Assembly (NCBI GenBank): GCA_002452815.1
Contig: DKFM01000024.1
Location: 74,439-138,438, forward strand
DNA: 64,000 nucleotides
Direction: 5' to 3'
Origin: Rhodobacteraceae bacterium UBA6796
Lineage (GTDB): Bacteria > Pseudomonadota > Alphaproteobacteria > Rhodobacterales > Rhodobacteraceae
Below, piece after piece: positions 29,058-37,871 of this stretch. Made by a program: the position numbers and the translations under genes. The notes beneath the pieces were generated by a model that was not told where the DNA came from, ran no database searches, and worked only from the letters and a program-made list of their open reading frames with translations. How positions within the stretch are numbered: the stretch's first letter is position 1; each line of letters opens with the position of its first letter.

Positions 29058-29936
29058 TCAGGCGGGCGTGGCGGCGACCATCTCCATGAATTTCGGCCAG
29101 GCTTCGGGATCGGCCAGCGTCTTGTCGCGGCAAAAGGCGTTGCAAAAGCCCCAGACGCGCCCGTCCATTTCCAGAAAATCGGTGACCGGCTCGCCCGAGT
29201 AGGGGCAGGCCGTATTGACCGACGGGCCAGCGGCCACGCGCGCGGCCCGCTTGGCCGGGCCGGGCCAGGGGCGGGTCGGCCAGTCGCGTTTGTAGAAGGG
29301 CTGATCGGGGCCATCGGCCGCGCCCATCGCGCGCCAGCGGCGGAAATGCGGGTCCGCAAGCTGCGTGGCCACATAGGCCGCAGCTTCGGGGCCGACCGGC
29401 AGGTTATACCCCGCGATCCGTGCCGCCACCGGGGCGAAGAAGGCATCCGCAATGCTCCACCGCGCGAACAGCCACGGCCCACCCGCGCCGAATTTTTCCC
29501 GCGCCATCGCCCAAAGCTGTTCGATTCGCGCCAGATCCTGCAGCACCGGCGCAGGCGGTTCGCAATCGGAATAGCTGACGCGCAGGTTCATCGGGCAATG
29601 GCTGCGCAGCGCGTCAAAGCCCGCATGCATTTCCGACGCCAGCCAGCGTGCCGTTGCGCGCGCGGCCGGATCGGCGGGCCAGAGCCCGGCTTCGGGGTGC
29701 CGTTCGGCCAGGGTTTCGGCAATCGCCAGCGTTTCGCCGACCAGCGTGCCATCGGGCAGGCGCAGTGCGGGCACCAGGCGCGCCGGGGCGAAATCGGCCA
29801 GAAGCCGTGCGAAATCATCAGAGTAAAGCCGTCCGAGAGCCACCTTCACCGGCAGCCCGGCATGTGCAAACAGCAACCAGCCGCGCAAAGACCAACTGGA
29901 GTAACTGCGATCCCCGATCGCAAGATGATAGCCCAT
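29058..29936 (-). CDS. glutathione S-transferase with Cys-rich C-terminal extension
   Basis: This 292-residue protein has a GST fold in residues ~1-215 (DRSYSSWSLRGWLLFAHAG with the Ser/Tyr active-site stretch, then LVPALRLPDG and GETLAIAETLAE). An extra tail of about 60 residues carries cysteines in TACPYSGEPVTDFLEMDG and WGFCNAFCRDKTLADP. The tail resembles a TRASH/YHS-type metal-binding module (C-P-x-SG ... FCxxxC). The start at 29936 (MGYHLAIGDRS) matches GST N-termini; the upstream extension is rejected. Its substrate and the tail's ligand are unknown. Confidence 0.85.
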   Translation of the reverse strand: MGYHLAIGDRSYSSWSLRGWLLFAHAGLPVKVALGRLYSDDFARLLADFAPARLVPALRLPDGTLVGETLAIAETLAERHPEAGLWPADPAARATARWLASEMHAGFDALRSHCPMNLRVSYSDCEPPAPVLQDLARIEQLWAMAREKFGAGGPWLFARWSIADAFFAPVAARIAGYNLPVGPEAAAYVATQLADPHFRRWRAMGAADGPDQPFYKRDWPTRPWPGPAKRAARVAAGPSVNTACPYSGEPVTDFLEMDGRVWGFCNAFCRDKTLADPEAWPKFMEMVAATPA

Positions 29937-30061
29937 CGCGCCCTCGCTCTGTGTTCGATTCCCGGGGGACAAAGCTAGCATCGCTGCACGGCTTGCCAAT
30001 GGTGTATCTTGGAGTGAACAATTTCGTGAGATCGCTAACATCGCCCGGGACAACCTGACAA

Positions 30062-30076
30062 AACTATTTCATAGTT
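30062..30076. promoter_or_regulatory. AACTAT-TTC-ATAGTT dyad upstream of rpoH
   Basis: This perfect 6-bp inverted repeat with a 3-nt spacer lies 48 bp before the rpoH start codon in an otherwise GC-rich leader. It could be an operator or the stem of an RNA hairpin in the 5' leader. I could not find a convincing RpoE-type (TGATC...TAAG) promoter nearby. Confidence 0.45.
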
Positions 30077-30124
30077 GCACGGCAGAGCACGCCAACAGTT
30101 GGGTGGGAGACCCGGGAGACTGCC

Positions 30125-31003
30125 ATGGCACTCGATGGTATGAACGACGACACGCTGCCGCGGCAGGCGATGCGCGCGGAATATCTGGATGCGGAAACCG
30201 AGGCCGAGCTGGCCCGCGCCTGGCGCGACCGGCGCGACGAGGCCGCGATGCATCGGCTGGTGACGGCCTATATGCGGCTGGCGATTTCGATGGCCGCCAA
30301 GTTCCGCCGCTATGGCGCGCCGATGAACGACCTGATCCAGGAAGCCAGTCTTGGCCTGATGAAAGCCGCCGACAAGTTCGATCCGGACCGCGGCGTGCGG
30401 TTCTCGACCTATGCGGTGTGGTGGATCAAGGCCTCGATCCAGGAATTCGTGATGCGCAACTGGTCGATGGTGCGCACCGGATCGACCTCGTCGCAGAAGT
30501 CGCTGTTCTTCAACATGAAGCGGGTTCAGGCGCAGATAGAGCGCGAGGCCGATGCCGAAGGGCAGACCCTGGATGGCGCGCAGATGCGTCAGCGTCTGGC
30601 CGAGGTGATCGGCGTGCCGCTGGCGGATGTCGAGATGATGCAGGGGCGTCTGGCGGGATCGGATTTTTCGCTCAACGCCACCCAATCGACCGAGGATGAG
30701 GGCCGCGAATGGGTCGAGGCGCTGGAAGATGACAGCGCAGGCCCCGAAGAGCAGGTGGCCGAGGCGCATGATGGCGCGCTGATGCGCGGCTGGCTGGTCG
30801 AAGCGATGGGCCAGCTGTCGGATCGGGAGCGGTATATTGTCACGCAGCGTCGTCTGATCGAAGCGCCGCGCACCCTTGAAAGCCTGGGTGAAGAACTGGG
30901 CCTGTCGAAGGAACGCATCCGTCAGCTGGAGGCGCAGGCCTTCGGCAAGCTGCGCAAGACCCTTGAAACCCATGGCCCCGAGGTCCAAAGCTACTTCGCA
31001 TGA
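30125..31003 (+). CDS. rpoH: RNA polymerase sigma-32-type factor (RpoH, probably RpoH-II)
   Basis: This 292-residue sigma-70-family factor has region 2 (LVTAYMRLAISMAAKFRRYGAP, DLIQEASLGLMKAADKFDP, STYAVWWIKASIQEFVMRNW), the RpoH box variant QKSLFFNMKR and region 4 (LSDRERYIVTQRRL...TLESLGEELGLSKERIRQLE). RpoH directs heat-shock genes. In Rhodobacter a second copy, RpoH-II, serves singlet-oxygen and oxidative stress; this protein looks like that type, but the assignment is from memory. The last bases overlap the chaN-like start (ATGA). Confidence 0.92.
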   Translation: MALDGMNDDTLPRQAMRAEYLDAETEAELARAWRDRRDEAAMHRLVTAYMRLAISMAAKFRRYGAPMNDLIQEASLGLMKAADKFDPDRGVRFSTYAVWWIKASIQEFVMRNWSMVRTGSTSSQKSLFFNMKRVQAQIEREADAEGQTLDGAQMRQRLAEVIGVPLADVEMMQGRLAGSDFSLNATQSTEDEGREWVEALEDDSAGPEEQVAEAHDGALMRGWLVEAMGQLSDRERYIVTQRRLIEAPRTLESLGEELGLSKERIRQLEAQAFGKLRKTLETHGPEVQSYFA

Positions 31004-31827
31004 AGATGCTTGCCGCCCTGTTGACCTGTGCGGCGCTGACCTGTCCGGTCAGCGCCGAGGAAATCACCGCCGCCGATCTGCCTGCACGCATTGCACAGGC
31101 CGATGTCGAGATTCTGGTGCTGGGCGAGGTGCATGACAACGCCACCCATCACCTGACGCAGGCGGCGGCGATCGCGGCATTCGCCCCGCGGGCGCTGGTG
31201 TTTGAAATGCTGACCCCCGATCAGGCGACGCGGGTGACCCCGGCCTTGCGCGCGGACCCGGTGGCTCTGGGGCAGGCGCTTGGCTGGACAGAGGCGGGCT
31301 GGCCCGATTTCGCGCTTTACGCGCCGATCTTTGCGGCAGCCCCCGATGCGCTGATCGTCGGTGCCGCCCTGCCGCGCGAAGAGGTGCGCCGCGCGATGAC
31401 CGAGGATCTGGCGCGCGTCTTCGGCCCGGATGCCCCGCGTTACGGGTTGGATCAGCCCTATCCCGCCGAATTGCAGGCCGAACTGGAGGCGCAGTCGCAA
31501 GCCGATCACTGCGGGGCGCTGCCGCCCGAGATGCTGGGCGGCATGGTGGCCGCGCAGCGGCTGCGGGACGCGGCCTTCGCGCGCGCCGCGCTGCGGGCGC
31601 TCAAGACCTCGGCGGGGCGGGTGGCGGTGATTACCGGCACCGGGCACGCGCGCAATGACCTGGCCGTGCCTGCGATGATCCGTGCGGCCAATCCCGGCGT
31701 GCGGGTCGCGAGCCTGGGCCAGTTGGAGGCCGCGCCGGACGAGGCCCTGCCCGCAGATCAGCCCTTCGATTGGTGGATCGTGACGCCGCCCACCCCGCGG
31801 GACGACCCCTGCGCGGCATTTCGCTAG
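31000..31827 (+). CDS. ChaN-family haem/iron-linked exported protein
   Basis: This 275-residue protein has an N-terminal signal peptide (MKMLAALLTCAALTCPVSA, cleavage near residue 19). The ChaN/DUF399 fold is marked by DVEILVLGEVHDNATHHLTQAAAI, PRALVFEMLTPDQ and the final GRVAVITGTGHARNDLAVP. ChaN of Campylobacter binds haem and is iron-regulated. The gene is fused by a 4-bp overlap to rpoH, which makes co-translation with the sigma factor likely and suggests a stress link, perhaps haem or iron handling under oxidative stress (inferred). Confidence 0.85.
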   Translation: MKMLAALLTCAALTCPVSAEEITAADLPARIAQADVEILVLGEVHDNATHHLTQAAAIAAFAPRALVFEMLTPDQATRVTPALRADPVALGQALGWTEAGWPDFALYAPIFAAAPDALIVGAALPREEVRRAMTEDLARVFGPDAPRYGLDQPYPAELQAELEAQSQADHCGALPPEMLGGMVAAQRLRDAAFARAALRALKTSAGRVAVITGTGHARNDLAVPAMIRAANPGVRVASLGQLEAAPDEALPADQPFDWWIVTPPTPRDDPCAAFR

Positions 31828-31902
31828 CTGCCAAGGCGGGCAGGGCGCTTGCGTGCCACGCCCCCGGCCCCTAAACCTTTGGGAAACCGGGGAGGGCAGA
31901 CA

Positions 31903-33105
31903 ATGCTGGCGGGCAAGACGATCCTTTTGATTATCGGCGGCGGGATTGCGGCGATCAAGACGCCCGAGCTGATCCGCAGCCTGCGTGCGCAGGGCGCTGC
32001 GGTGGTGCCGGTTCTGACCCGCGCGGGGGCCGAATTCGTTACACCGCTGAGCATTTCTGCGCTGGCGGGGCACGCGGTGCATCAGGATCTGTTCGATCTG
32101 ACGACCGAGGCCGAGATGGGCCATATCCAGCTGTCTCGCGCCGCCGATCTGGTGGTGGTCGCCCCTGCGACCGCCGATCTGATGGCGAAGATGGCCGCCG
32201 GGCTTGCCAATGATCTGGCCTCGACCCTGCTGCTGGCGACCGACACGCCGGTGCTGATCGCGCCCGCGATGAATGTGCGGATGTGGCAGCACGCCGCCAC
32301 GCAACGCAACCGCGCGCAGCTGGCCGCCGACGGCATCCGTTTTGTCGGCCCCGCCGAGGGCGAAATGGCCTGCGGCGAGTTCGGCCCGGGGCGGATGTCG
32401 GAACCCTCTGAAATTCTGACGGCGATCGAGGCGGCGCTGAGTGACGGCCCGCTCAAGGGGCGGCATGTTCTGGTAACCTCCGGGCCCACGCACGAGCCGA
32501 TCGACCCGGTGCGGTATATCGCCAACCGCTCGTCGGGGGCGCAGGGCACGGCGCTGGCGGCCGCGCTGCGCGATCTGGGCGCCGATGTCAGCTTCATCAC
32601 CGGCCCGGCCACGGTGCCGCCGCCTGCGGGTGTGCGGGTGATCCGGGTCGAAACCGCCCGGCAGATGCTGGCGGCCGTGCAGGCGGCCTTGCCCGCAGAC
32701 GCCGCGGTATTCGCTGCGGCCGTGGCCGACTGGCGGGTCGCCAATGCCGCCGACAAGAAGATGAAAAAAGACGGCACCGGCAGCCTGCCCGCGCTGGAAT
32801 TTGCTGAAAACCCCGACATTCTGGCCACCGTCAGCCAGATGAAAGCCGGGCGGCCCGGCCTCGTGGTGGGGTTCGCCGCCGAAACCCACGAGGTCGAGGC
32901 CCACGCCGCCGCCAAACGCGCGCGCAAGGGCTGCGACTGGATCGTGGCCAATGATGTCAGCCCCGCCACCGGCATCATGGGCGGCAGCGAAAATGCAGTG
33001 ACGGTGATTGATGCGGCCGGGGCAGAGGTCTGGCCACGGATGGGCAAGGATGCGGTCGCCCGCAAGCTCGCGTCGCGTATCGCCGCCGCTTTGGGGGCTG
33101 TGTGA
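31903..33105 (+). CDS. coaBC: bifunctional phosphopantothenoylcysteine decarboxylase/synthase
   Basis: This 400-residue CoA-pathway enzyme has an FMN-dependent CoaC half (residues ~1-185: [20 protein letters not shown], the HIQLSRAAD His, PAMNVRMW and the [11 protein letters not shown] lid) and a CoaB half (residues ~190-400: [38 protein letters not shown]). CoaB joins Cys to phosphopantothenate and CoaC decarboxylates it. The start at 31903 follows GGGGAGGG. A hairpin separates it from dut. Confidence 0.96.
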   Translation: MLAGKTILLIIGGGIAAIKTPELIRSLRAQGAAVVPVLTRAGAEFVTPLSISALAGHAVHQDLFDLTTEAEMGHIQLSRAADLVVVAPATADLMAKMAAGLANDLASTLLLATDTPVLIAPAMNVRMWQHAATQRNRAQLAADGIRFVGPAEGEMACGEFGPGRMSEPSEILTAIEAALSDGPLKGRHVLVTSGPTHEPIDPVRYIANRSSGAQGTALAAALRDLGADVSFITGPATVPPPAGVRVIRVETARQMLAAVQAALPADAAVFAAAVADWRVANAADKKMKKDGTGSLPALEFAENPDILATVSQMKAGRPGLVVGFAAETHEVEAHAAAKRARKGCDWIVANDVSPATGIMGGSENAVTVIDAAGAEVWPRMGKDAVARKLASRIAAALGAV

Positions 33106-33122
33106 CAGGGCGCAGCCTCCGG

Positions 33123-33177
33123 CGGGGATATTTCGACCAAAGAGAAAGCTGCTTTCTTTCTGGCAAAATATCCCCCG
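33123..33177. terminator. palindrome with CGGGGATATTT arms between coaBC and dut
   Basis: Outer arms CGGGGATATTT (33123-33133) and AAATATCCCCCG (33166-33177), and an inner AGAAAGC/GCTTTCT stem (33143-33157), form one long imperfect hairpin 18 bp past the coaBC stop. It is a member of the recurrent palindrome family. Confidence 0.75.
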
Positions 33178-33227
33178 CGGAGCGTCCGCAGAGTGGCCCG
33201 GGCGGGCCGTTTGAAAGGATCGAAACG

Positions 33228-33698
33228 ATGAACAGTCCGGTTCTGAAGGTGCTGCGCGAGGATTGGGCCGATCCGGCCATTGCGCTGCCTGCCTATGAAA
33301 CCCATGGCGCGGCCGGGGCCGATCTGCGCGCCAATCTGCGCCCCGAGGATCGACTGCAGGGATTTACCCTGTATCCGATGCAGCGCGCGATCCTGCCCAC
33401 CGGGCTGCGCGTGGAAATCCCCGAGGGGTTCGAGATGCAGATCCGGCCGCGTTCGGGGCTGGCGCTCAAGCATGGTATCGGCCTGCCCAACACGCCCGGC
33501 ACCATCGACAGCGATTATCGCGGGCCGCTGGGGGTTCTGCTGATCAATTTCGGGCACGAACCCTATACCATCCAGCATGGCGAGCGGATCGCCCAGGCGG
33601 TGATCGCGCCGGTCATTCAGGCCCGCTATCAGATCGTCGAGGGGTTGAGCGACACCGCGCGCGGTGCGGGCGGCTTCGGGTCGACCGGCAAGGGGTAG
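33228..33698 (+). CDS. dut: dUTP diphosphatase
   Basis: This 156-residue trimeric dUTPase hydrolyses dUTP to dUMP and pyrophosphate. Conserved motifs: [14 protein letters not shown] (motif 1), [17 protein letters not shown] (2), [20 protein letters not shown] (3), [12 protein letters not shown] (4) and [11 protein letters not shown] (5, P-loop-like tail). The ATG at 33228 follows GAAAGGAT and gives the normal length. It is 3 bp before the E1-like gene, so the two are likely co-transcribed. Confidence 0.96.
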   Translation: MNSPVLKVLREDWADPAIALPAYETHGAAGADLRANLRPEDRLQGFTLYPMQRAILPTGLRVEIPEGFEMQIRPRSGLALKHGIGLPNTPGTIDSDYRGPLGVLLINFGHEPYTIQHGERIAQAVIAPVIQARYQIVEGLSDTARGAGGFGSTGKG

Positions 33699-33701
33699 GC
33701 G

Positions 33702-34742
33702 ATGCTGGGGCTGGTGCTGATGGCGGGGGTGGTGGGCCTTGGCCTGCTGATGAAGGTGCCCGCGCGGCTGATCGCGGTGATGCTGGGCATCCTGTGGCTC
33801 GGGTTCACGGGGGTGCATCTGCTGTTCTTTGCCGCGCCGCACCCGGTGAAGGACGCCATTGGCGGCAGCCTGCCGGGGTGGCTGGGGCTTGGGGCCGTGG
33901 CGGTTCTGGTGCTGGCCTATCGCGCGCTGCTGGCGCGGCTGCGCGCGCGGGCGGTCGACCCCGTGCAGGCCACTTTGAGGCCCGGCAGCTTTTCCGAGGC
34001 TGAACTGGACCGTTACGCCCGCCACATCATGCTGCGCGAAATCGGCGGGCCGGGGCAGAAGAAGCTCAAGGCCGCCCGCGTTCTGGTGGTGGGGGCAGGG
34101 GGGCTGGGCTCTCCGGTGCTGCTGTATCTGGCGGCTGCCGGGGTCGGCACGATCGGCGTTGTCGATGATGATGTGGTGTCCAATTCCAATCTGCAGCGGC
34201 AGGTGATCCACCGCGATGCGGATATCGGCATGCCCAAGGTGTTTTCGGCGCAAGCGGCGATGCTGGCGCTCAACCCGTTCATCACGGTGCATCCCTATAA
34301 CCGCCGCCTGCAGGCCGAGGATGCGGCGGCGCTGGTGGCAGATTATGACCTGGTGCTGGATGGCACCGACAATTTCGACACGCGCTATCTGCTGAACGCG
34401 GCCTGCGTCGCGGCGGGCAAGCCGCTTTTGTCGGGGGCGATTGCGCAATGGGAAGGGCAGCTGTCGCTTTACGATCCGGCGCGCGGCGCGCCGTGCTATG
34501 CCTGCGTGTTTCCGCAGGCCCCCGCTGCGGGGCTGGCGCCCAGCTGCGCCGAGGCGGGCGTCGTCGGCGCGCTGCCCGGGGTGATCGGCGCCATGATGGC
34601 GGCCGAGGCAATCAAGGAAATCACCGGCGCCGGGGCCTCGGCCCGTGGCCGGTTGATGATTTATGACGCGCTCTGGGGCGAAAGCCGGCAGATCGCGGTG
34701 CGCAGACGGCCCGATTGCGCGGTCTGCGGTGGCGCGCACTGA
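33702..34742 (+). CDS. membrane-anchored ThiF/MoeB/HesA-type E1-like adenylyltransferase
   Basis: This 346-residue protein has an N-terminal region of about 85 residues with three hydrophobic segments (LVLMAGVVGLGLLMKV, IAVMLGILWLGFTGVHLLFF, GAVAVLVLAYRALL), then a complete MoeB-like domain: YARHIMLREIGGPGQKKL, ATP loop VVGAGGLGSPVLLYLAAAG, catalytic Asp in DGTDNFDTRYLLN, and zinc pairs CYAC and CAVC. Such enzymes adenylate the C-terminal glycine of MoaD or ThiS proteins for sulfur transfer. The membrane anchor is unusual for soluble MoeB. It lies 3 bp behind dut. No ubiquitin-like partner gene is nearby. Confidence 0.87.
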   Translation: MLGLVLMAGVVGLGLLMKVPARLIAVMLGILWLGFTGVHLLFFAAPHPVKDAIGGSLPGWLGLGAVAVLVLAYRALLARLRARAVDPVQATLRPGSFSEAELDRYARHIMLREIGGPGQKKLKAARVLVVGAGGLGSPVLLYLAAAGVGTIGVVDDDVVSNSNLQRQVIHRDADIGMPKVFSAQAAMLALNPFITVHPYNRRLQAEDAAALVADYDLVLDGTDNFDTRYLLNAACVAAGKPLLSGAIAQWEGQLSLYDPARGAPCYACVFPQAPAAGLAPSCAEAGVVGALPGVIGAMMAAEAIKEITGAGASARGRLMIYDALWGESRQIAVRRRPDCAVCGGAH

Positions 34743-34819
34743 GGCCGCAGCCGGGGCGTGGCATTGGCCCTTTTCCTTCGCGCGCCGGGGCCCTAGCTTG
34801 GGCGCAAAGGAGAGTTCCG

Positions 34820-36838
34820 ATGACCAATCCGCTTTTGTCCGACTGGACCGGCCCGTTTGCCCTGCCGCCCTTTGCCGCGATCCGCGACGAGGATTTCGCC
34901 CCCGCCTTCGACACCGCCCTGACCGAGGCCCGCGCCGCGATCAACGCGATTGCCGATGCGCCCGAGCCGCCGACATTCGCCAACACGATCGAGGCGATGG
35001 AACAGGCCGAGGCGCTGCTCGATCGGGTGTCGGGGGTGTTCTACAACCTGGCCGGTGCCGACAGCACCCCTGCGCGCGAGGCGCTGATGCGCGATCTAGC
35101 GCCGAAGATGGCGGCGTTCTCGTCCGAGGTGACGATGAATGCGGCGCTGTTCGGGCGTATCCGCACCTTGTGGGAGGCGCGTGATACGCTGGGCCTGAGC
35201 CCCGAACAGGCGCGCGTGCTGGAACTGTATCACCAGATGTTCGTGCGCGCCGGTGCCGCGCTGACGGGGGCCGAGGCGGCGCGGATGGCCGCGATCAAGG
35301 AACGGCTCGCCGTGCTGTCCACCGCGTTCAGCCAGAACCTGCTGGCCGACGAACGCGACTGGTTCCGCCCGCTCGGCGAAGACGAGTTGGAAGGCCTGCC
35401 CGACTTCGTGATCGCTGCCGCACGCGCCGCCGGGGCCGAGCGCGGACAGCCCGGGCCAGTGCTGACACTCAACCGCTCGCTCATCGTGCCGTTTTTGCAA
35501 TTCAGCCCGCGCCGGGATCTGCGCGAAATCGCCTATGAGGCGTGGGTCGCGCGGGGCGCCAATGGTGGCGAGACCGACAACCGCGCCCATGCCGCCGAAA
35601 TCCTGGCCCTGCGCGAAGAACGCGCGAAATTGCTTGGCTTCGACAGTTTCGCGGCTTTCAAGCTGGAACCCGAAATGGCGGGCAGCCCGGCCCGGGTGCG
35701 CGATCTGCTGATGCGAGTCTGGGGCCCGGCCCGCGCCCGCGCCGAAGCCGATGCCGCGATCCTGACGCAGATGATGCATGACGATGGCGTCAACGGCGAT
35801 CTGGAGGCCTGGGACTGGCGCTATTATTCCGAAAAACGCCGCGTGGCCGAACATGATTTCGACGAGGCGGCGCTGAAACCCTATCTGTCGCTCGACGCAA
35901 TGCTGGGCGCGATGTTCGACACGGCCACGCGGCTCTTCGGGCTGGAATTCCGCGAAATCGACGGCCCGTTCTATCACCCCGACGTGCGCGGCTGGGAGGT
36001 GACCCGCAAGGGCCGTCACATCGCGGTGTTCCTGGGCGATTATTTCGCGCGTGCCTCGAAACGTTCGGGCGCGTGGTGTTCGGCGATGCGGTCGCAAAAG
36101 AAACTGGGCGGCGAGACCCGGCCGATCGTGGTCAATGTCTGCAACTTCACCAAGGGCGAGCCCGCACTGCTGAGCTATGATGACGCGCGCACGCTGTTTC
36201 ACGAATTCGGCCATGCGCTGCACCAGATGCTGTCGGATGTGACCTATCAGTTCATCTCGGGCACCAGTGTTGCGCGCGATTTCGTCGAACTGCCCAGCCA
36301 GCTTTACGAACATTGGCTCGAGGTGCCCGCGGTTCTGGAAAAACACGCGCGGCATTGGCAGACGGGCGAGGCGATGCCCGCGGCGCTGCGCGACAAGCTG
36401 CTGGCGGCGGCAACCTACGATCAGGGTTTTGCAACGGTGGAATATGTCGCCTCGGCGCTGGTCGATCTGGCCTTCCACGAAGGCGCGGCCCCCGCCGATC
36501 CGATGGCGATGCAGGCGCAGGTTCTGGCCGATCTGGGGATGCCCAAGGCGATCCGCATGCGCCACGCCACGCCGCATTTCGCGCATATCTTTTCGGGCGA
36601 CGGCTATTCGGCGGGCTATTACAGCTACATGTGGTCCGAGGTGATGGACGCTGACGCCTTCGCGGCCTTCGAAGAGGCGGGCGATGTGTTCGACCCGGCG
36701 ATGGCCGACAAGCTGGAAAAATTCATCCTCTCGGCGGGGGGCTCGCAACCGGCGGATGCGCTTTACACCGCATTCCGGGGGCAGATGCCGGGGGTCGAGG
36801 CGCTGCTGAAAGGGCGCGGCCTGCTGGAGCCTGCCTGA
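34820..36838 (+). CDS. dcp: M3-family metallopeptidase (peptidyl-dipeptidase Dcp/oligopeptidase A type)
   Basis: This 672-residue zinc peptidase degrades short peptides. The active-site motif TLFHEFGHALHQML (HExxH) occurs near residue 460, with the third ligand in ARDFVELPSQLYEHW. The N-terminus (NPLLSDWTGPFALPPFAAIRDEDFAPAF) is the Dcp/PrlC type. No signal peptide, so cytoplasmic. The start at 34820 follows AAAGGAGAG. A palindromic terminator separates it from the convergent CDF gene. Confidence 0.93.
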   Translation: MTNPLLSDWTGPFALPPFAAIRDEDFAPAFDTALTEARAAINAIADAPEPPTFANTIEAMEQAEALLDRVSGVFYNLAGADSTPAREALMRDLAPKMAAFSSEVTMNAALFGRIRTLWEARDTLGLSPEQARVLELYHQMFVRAGAALTGAEAARMAAIKERLAVLSTAFSQNLLADERDWFRPLGEDELEGLPDFVIAAARAAGAERGQPGPVLTLNRSLIVPFLQFSPRRDLREIAYEAWVARGANGGETDNRAHAAEILALREERAKLLGFDSFAAFKLEPEMAGSPARVRDLLMRVWGPARARAEADAAILTQMMHDDGVNGDLEAWDWRYYSEKRRVAEHDFDEAALKPYLSLDAMLGAMFDTATRLFGLEFREIDGPFYHPDVRGWEVTRKGRHIAVFLGDYFARASKRSGAWCSAMRSQKKLGGETRPIVVNVCNFTKGEPALLSYDDARTLFHEFGHALHQMLSDVTYQFISGTSVARDFVELPSQLYEHWLEVPAVLEKHARHWQTGEAMPAALRDKLLAAATYDQGFATVEYVASALVDLAFHEGAAPADPMAMQAQVLADLGMPKAIRMRHATPHFAHIFSGDGYSAGYYSYMWSEVMDADAFAAFEEAGDVFDPAMADKLEKFILSAGGSQPADALYTAFRGQMPGVEALLKGRGLLEPA

Positions 36839-36849
36839 AATCGCCTCCG

Positions 36850-36930
36850 GCGGGAGTATTTGGACCAGGAGAAACGCAGGCCTTTCACTTTGGTTCAAAT
36901 ATCCCGGGGGTCCGGGGGCAGGGCCCCCGG
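36850..36930. terminator. composite palindrome between convergent dcp and CDF genes
   Basis: CGGGAGTATTTGGACCA (from 36850) pairs with TGGTTCAAATATCCCG (to 36906). An adjacent GC stem, CCGGGGGC-agg-GCCCCCGG (36912-36930), faces the CDF gene. It belongs to the family at 16.7, 33.1 and 62.0 kb. Confidence 0.75.
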
Positions 36931-36938
36931 CGCGACGG

Positions 36939-37823
36939 TCAGTCGTGCCAGACATCCTTGTGGATGATCACATCGGCCTGCGGATAGGCCTCGATGATCG
37001 CGCGTTTCAGGCTGGCAGCGATGGCATGGGCCGCCGACAGGCTTTGCGCGCCGTCCAGTTCGATATGCAACTGCACGAAGATCCGCGCCCCGGCGGTGCG
37101 GGTCTTCAGGTCGTGAAAGCCGCGCACGCCGGGCCAGATTTCGGCGATTTCGGCGATGCCGTCGATGATCTCTTGCGGGGCTGCGCGGTCCATCAGCGCG
37201 TCCCAGGCGCTCAGCCCGATATGGATCGCGCCGCGCGCCATGATCGCGGCTGCGGCCAGTGCCACGAGGCTGTCCACCTTGGTCCAGCCAAAGCGCACGG
37301 ACACCCACAGTGCCGCAATCGCCCCCAGCGTCGGCAGCAGATCGCCCACATAATGCAGCATGTCGGCGGCCACGACCCGGTTTCCCGTGCGTTGGGCGAC
37401 GCGGTATTGCCAACCGACCAGCCCGGCCGTGACCAGCGCGGAAATCGCCATCACCGCGATGCCGATGCTCTGCGCTTCCAGGGGCGCGGGGGCGGGGGCC
37501 AGAAGCCGCCCGATGGCGGCTGCGGCAATTGCCCCGGCCGAGCCCAGGATGAACAGCGCCTGCCCCAGCGAGGCCAGATCCTCGACCGAGCTGTGACCGA
37601 AGGCGTGATCGTCATCTGCCGGGCGCGCGGCATAGATGATCGCGCCCAGCCCGGCCCCCGAAATCAGCAGGTCCATCGCGCTGTCGGCCAGCGATGCGGC
37701 GATCGAGAGTGCGCCGGTCTGCCAGAACGCCCAGAGCTTCAGACCGACCAGCAGCCCTGCCACCGCAACCGAGGCCAGCCCCGCCGAAAGATTCAGGCGG
37801 GTGTCACTGTTTGAATAGGGCAT
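36939..37823 (-). CDS. cation diffusion facilitator (FieF type)
   Basis: This 294-residue metal/proton antiporter has six membrane helices. Metal-site residues visible are Asp47 and Asp51 (SLADSAMDLL) in TM2 and the His/Asp pair in AADMLHYVGDLLPTLG of TM5, the DxxxD...HxxxD set of FieF/YiiP. The C-terminal cytoplasmic domain (residues ~210-294) has the histidines of the dimer site (FVQLHIELDG, HAIAAS, IIHKDVWHD). It exports Zn(II) or Fe(II). It is convergent with dcp and 48 bp after the SH3 gene on the same strand. Confidence 0.93.
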   Translation of the reverse strand: MPYSNSDTRLNLSAGLASVAVAGLLVGLKLWAFWQTGALSIAASLADSAMDLLISGAGLGAIIYAARPADDDHAFGHSSVEDLASLGQALFILGSAGAIAAAAIGRLLAPAPAPLEAQSIGIAVMAISALVTAGLVGWQYRVAQRTGNRVVAADMLHYVGDLLPTLGAIAALWVSVRFGWTKVDSLVALAAAAIMARGAIHIGLSAWDALMDRAAPQEIIDGIAEIAEIWPGVRGFHDLKTRTAGARIFVQLHIELDGAQSLSAAHAIAASLKRAIIEAYPQADVIIHKDVWHD

Positions 37824-37871
37824 GATCGGCTCCTGAGTCGCAGGCGCTTTTGCCTACCGCCTGAGGCGGGG

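Noticed and set aside
29937..30124. An RpoE-type promoter (TGATC...TAAG) before rpoH
   Set aside because: I could not find both elements at acceptable spacing.
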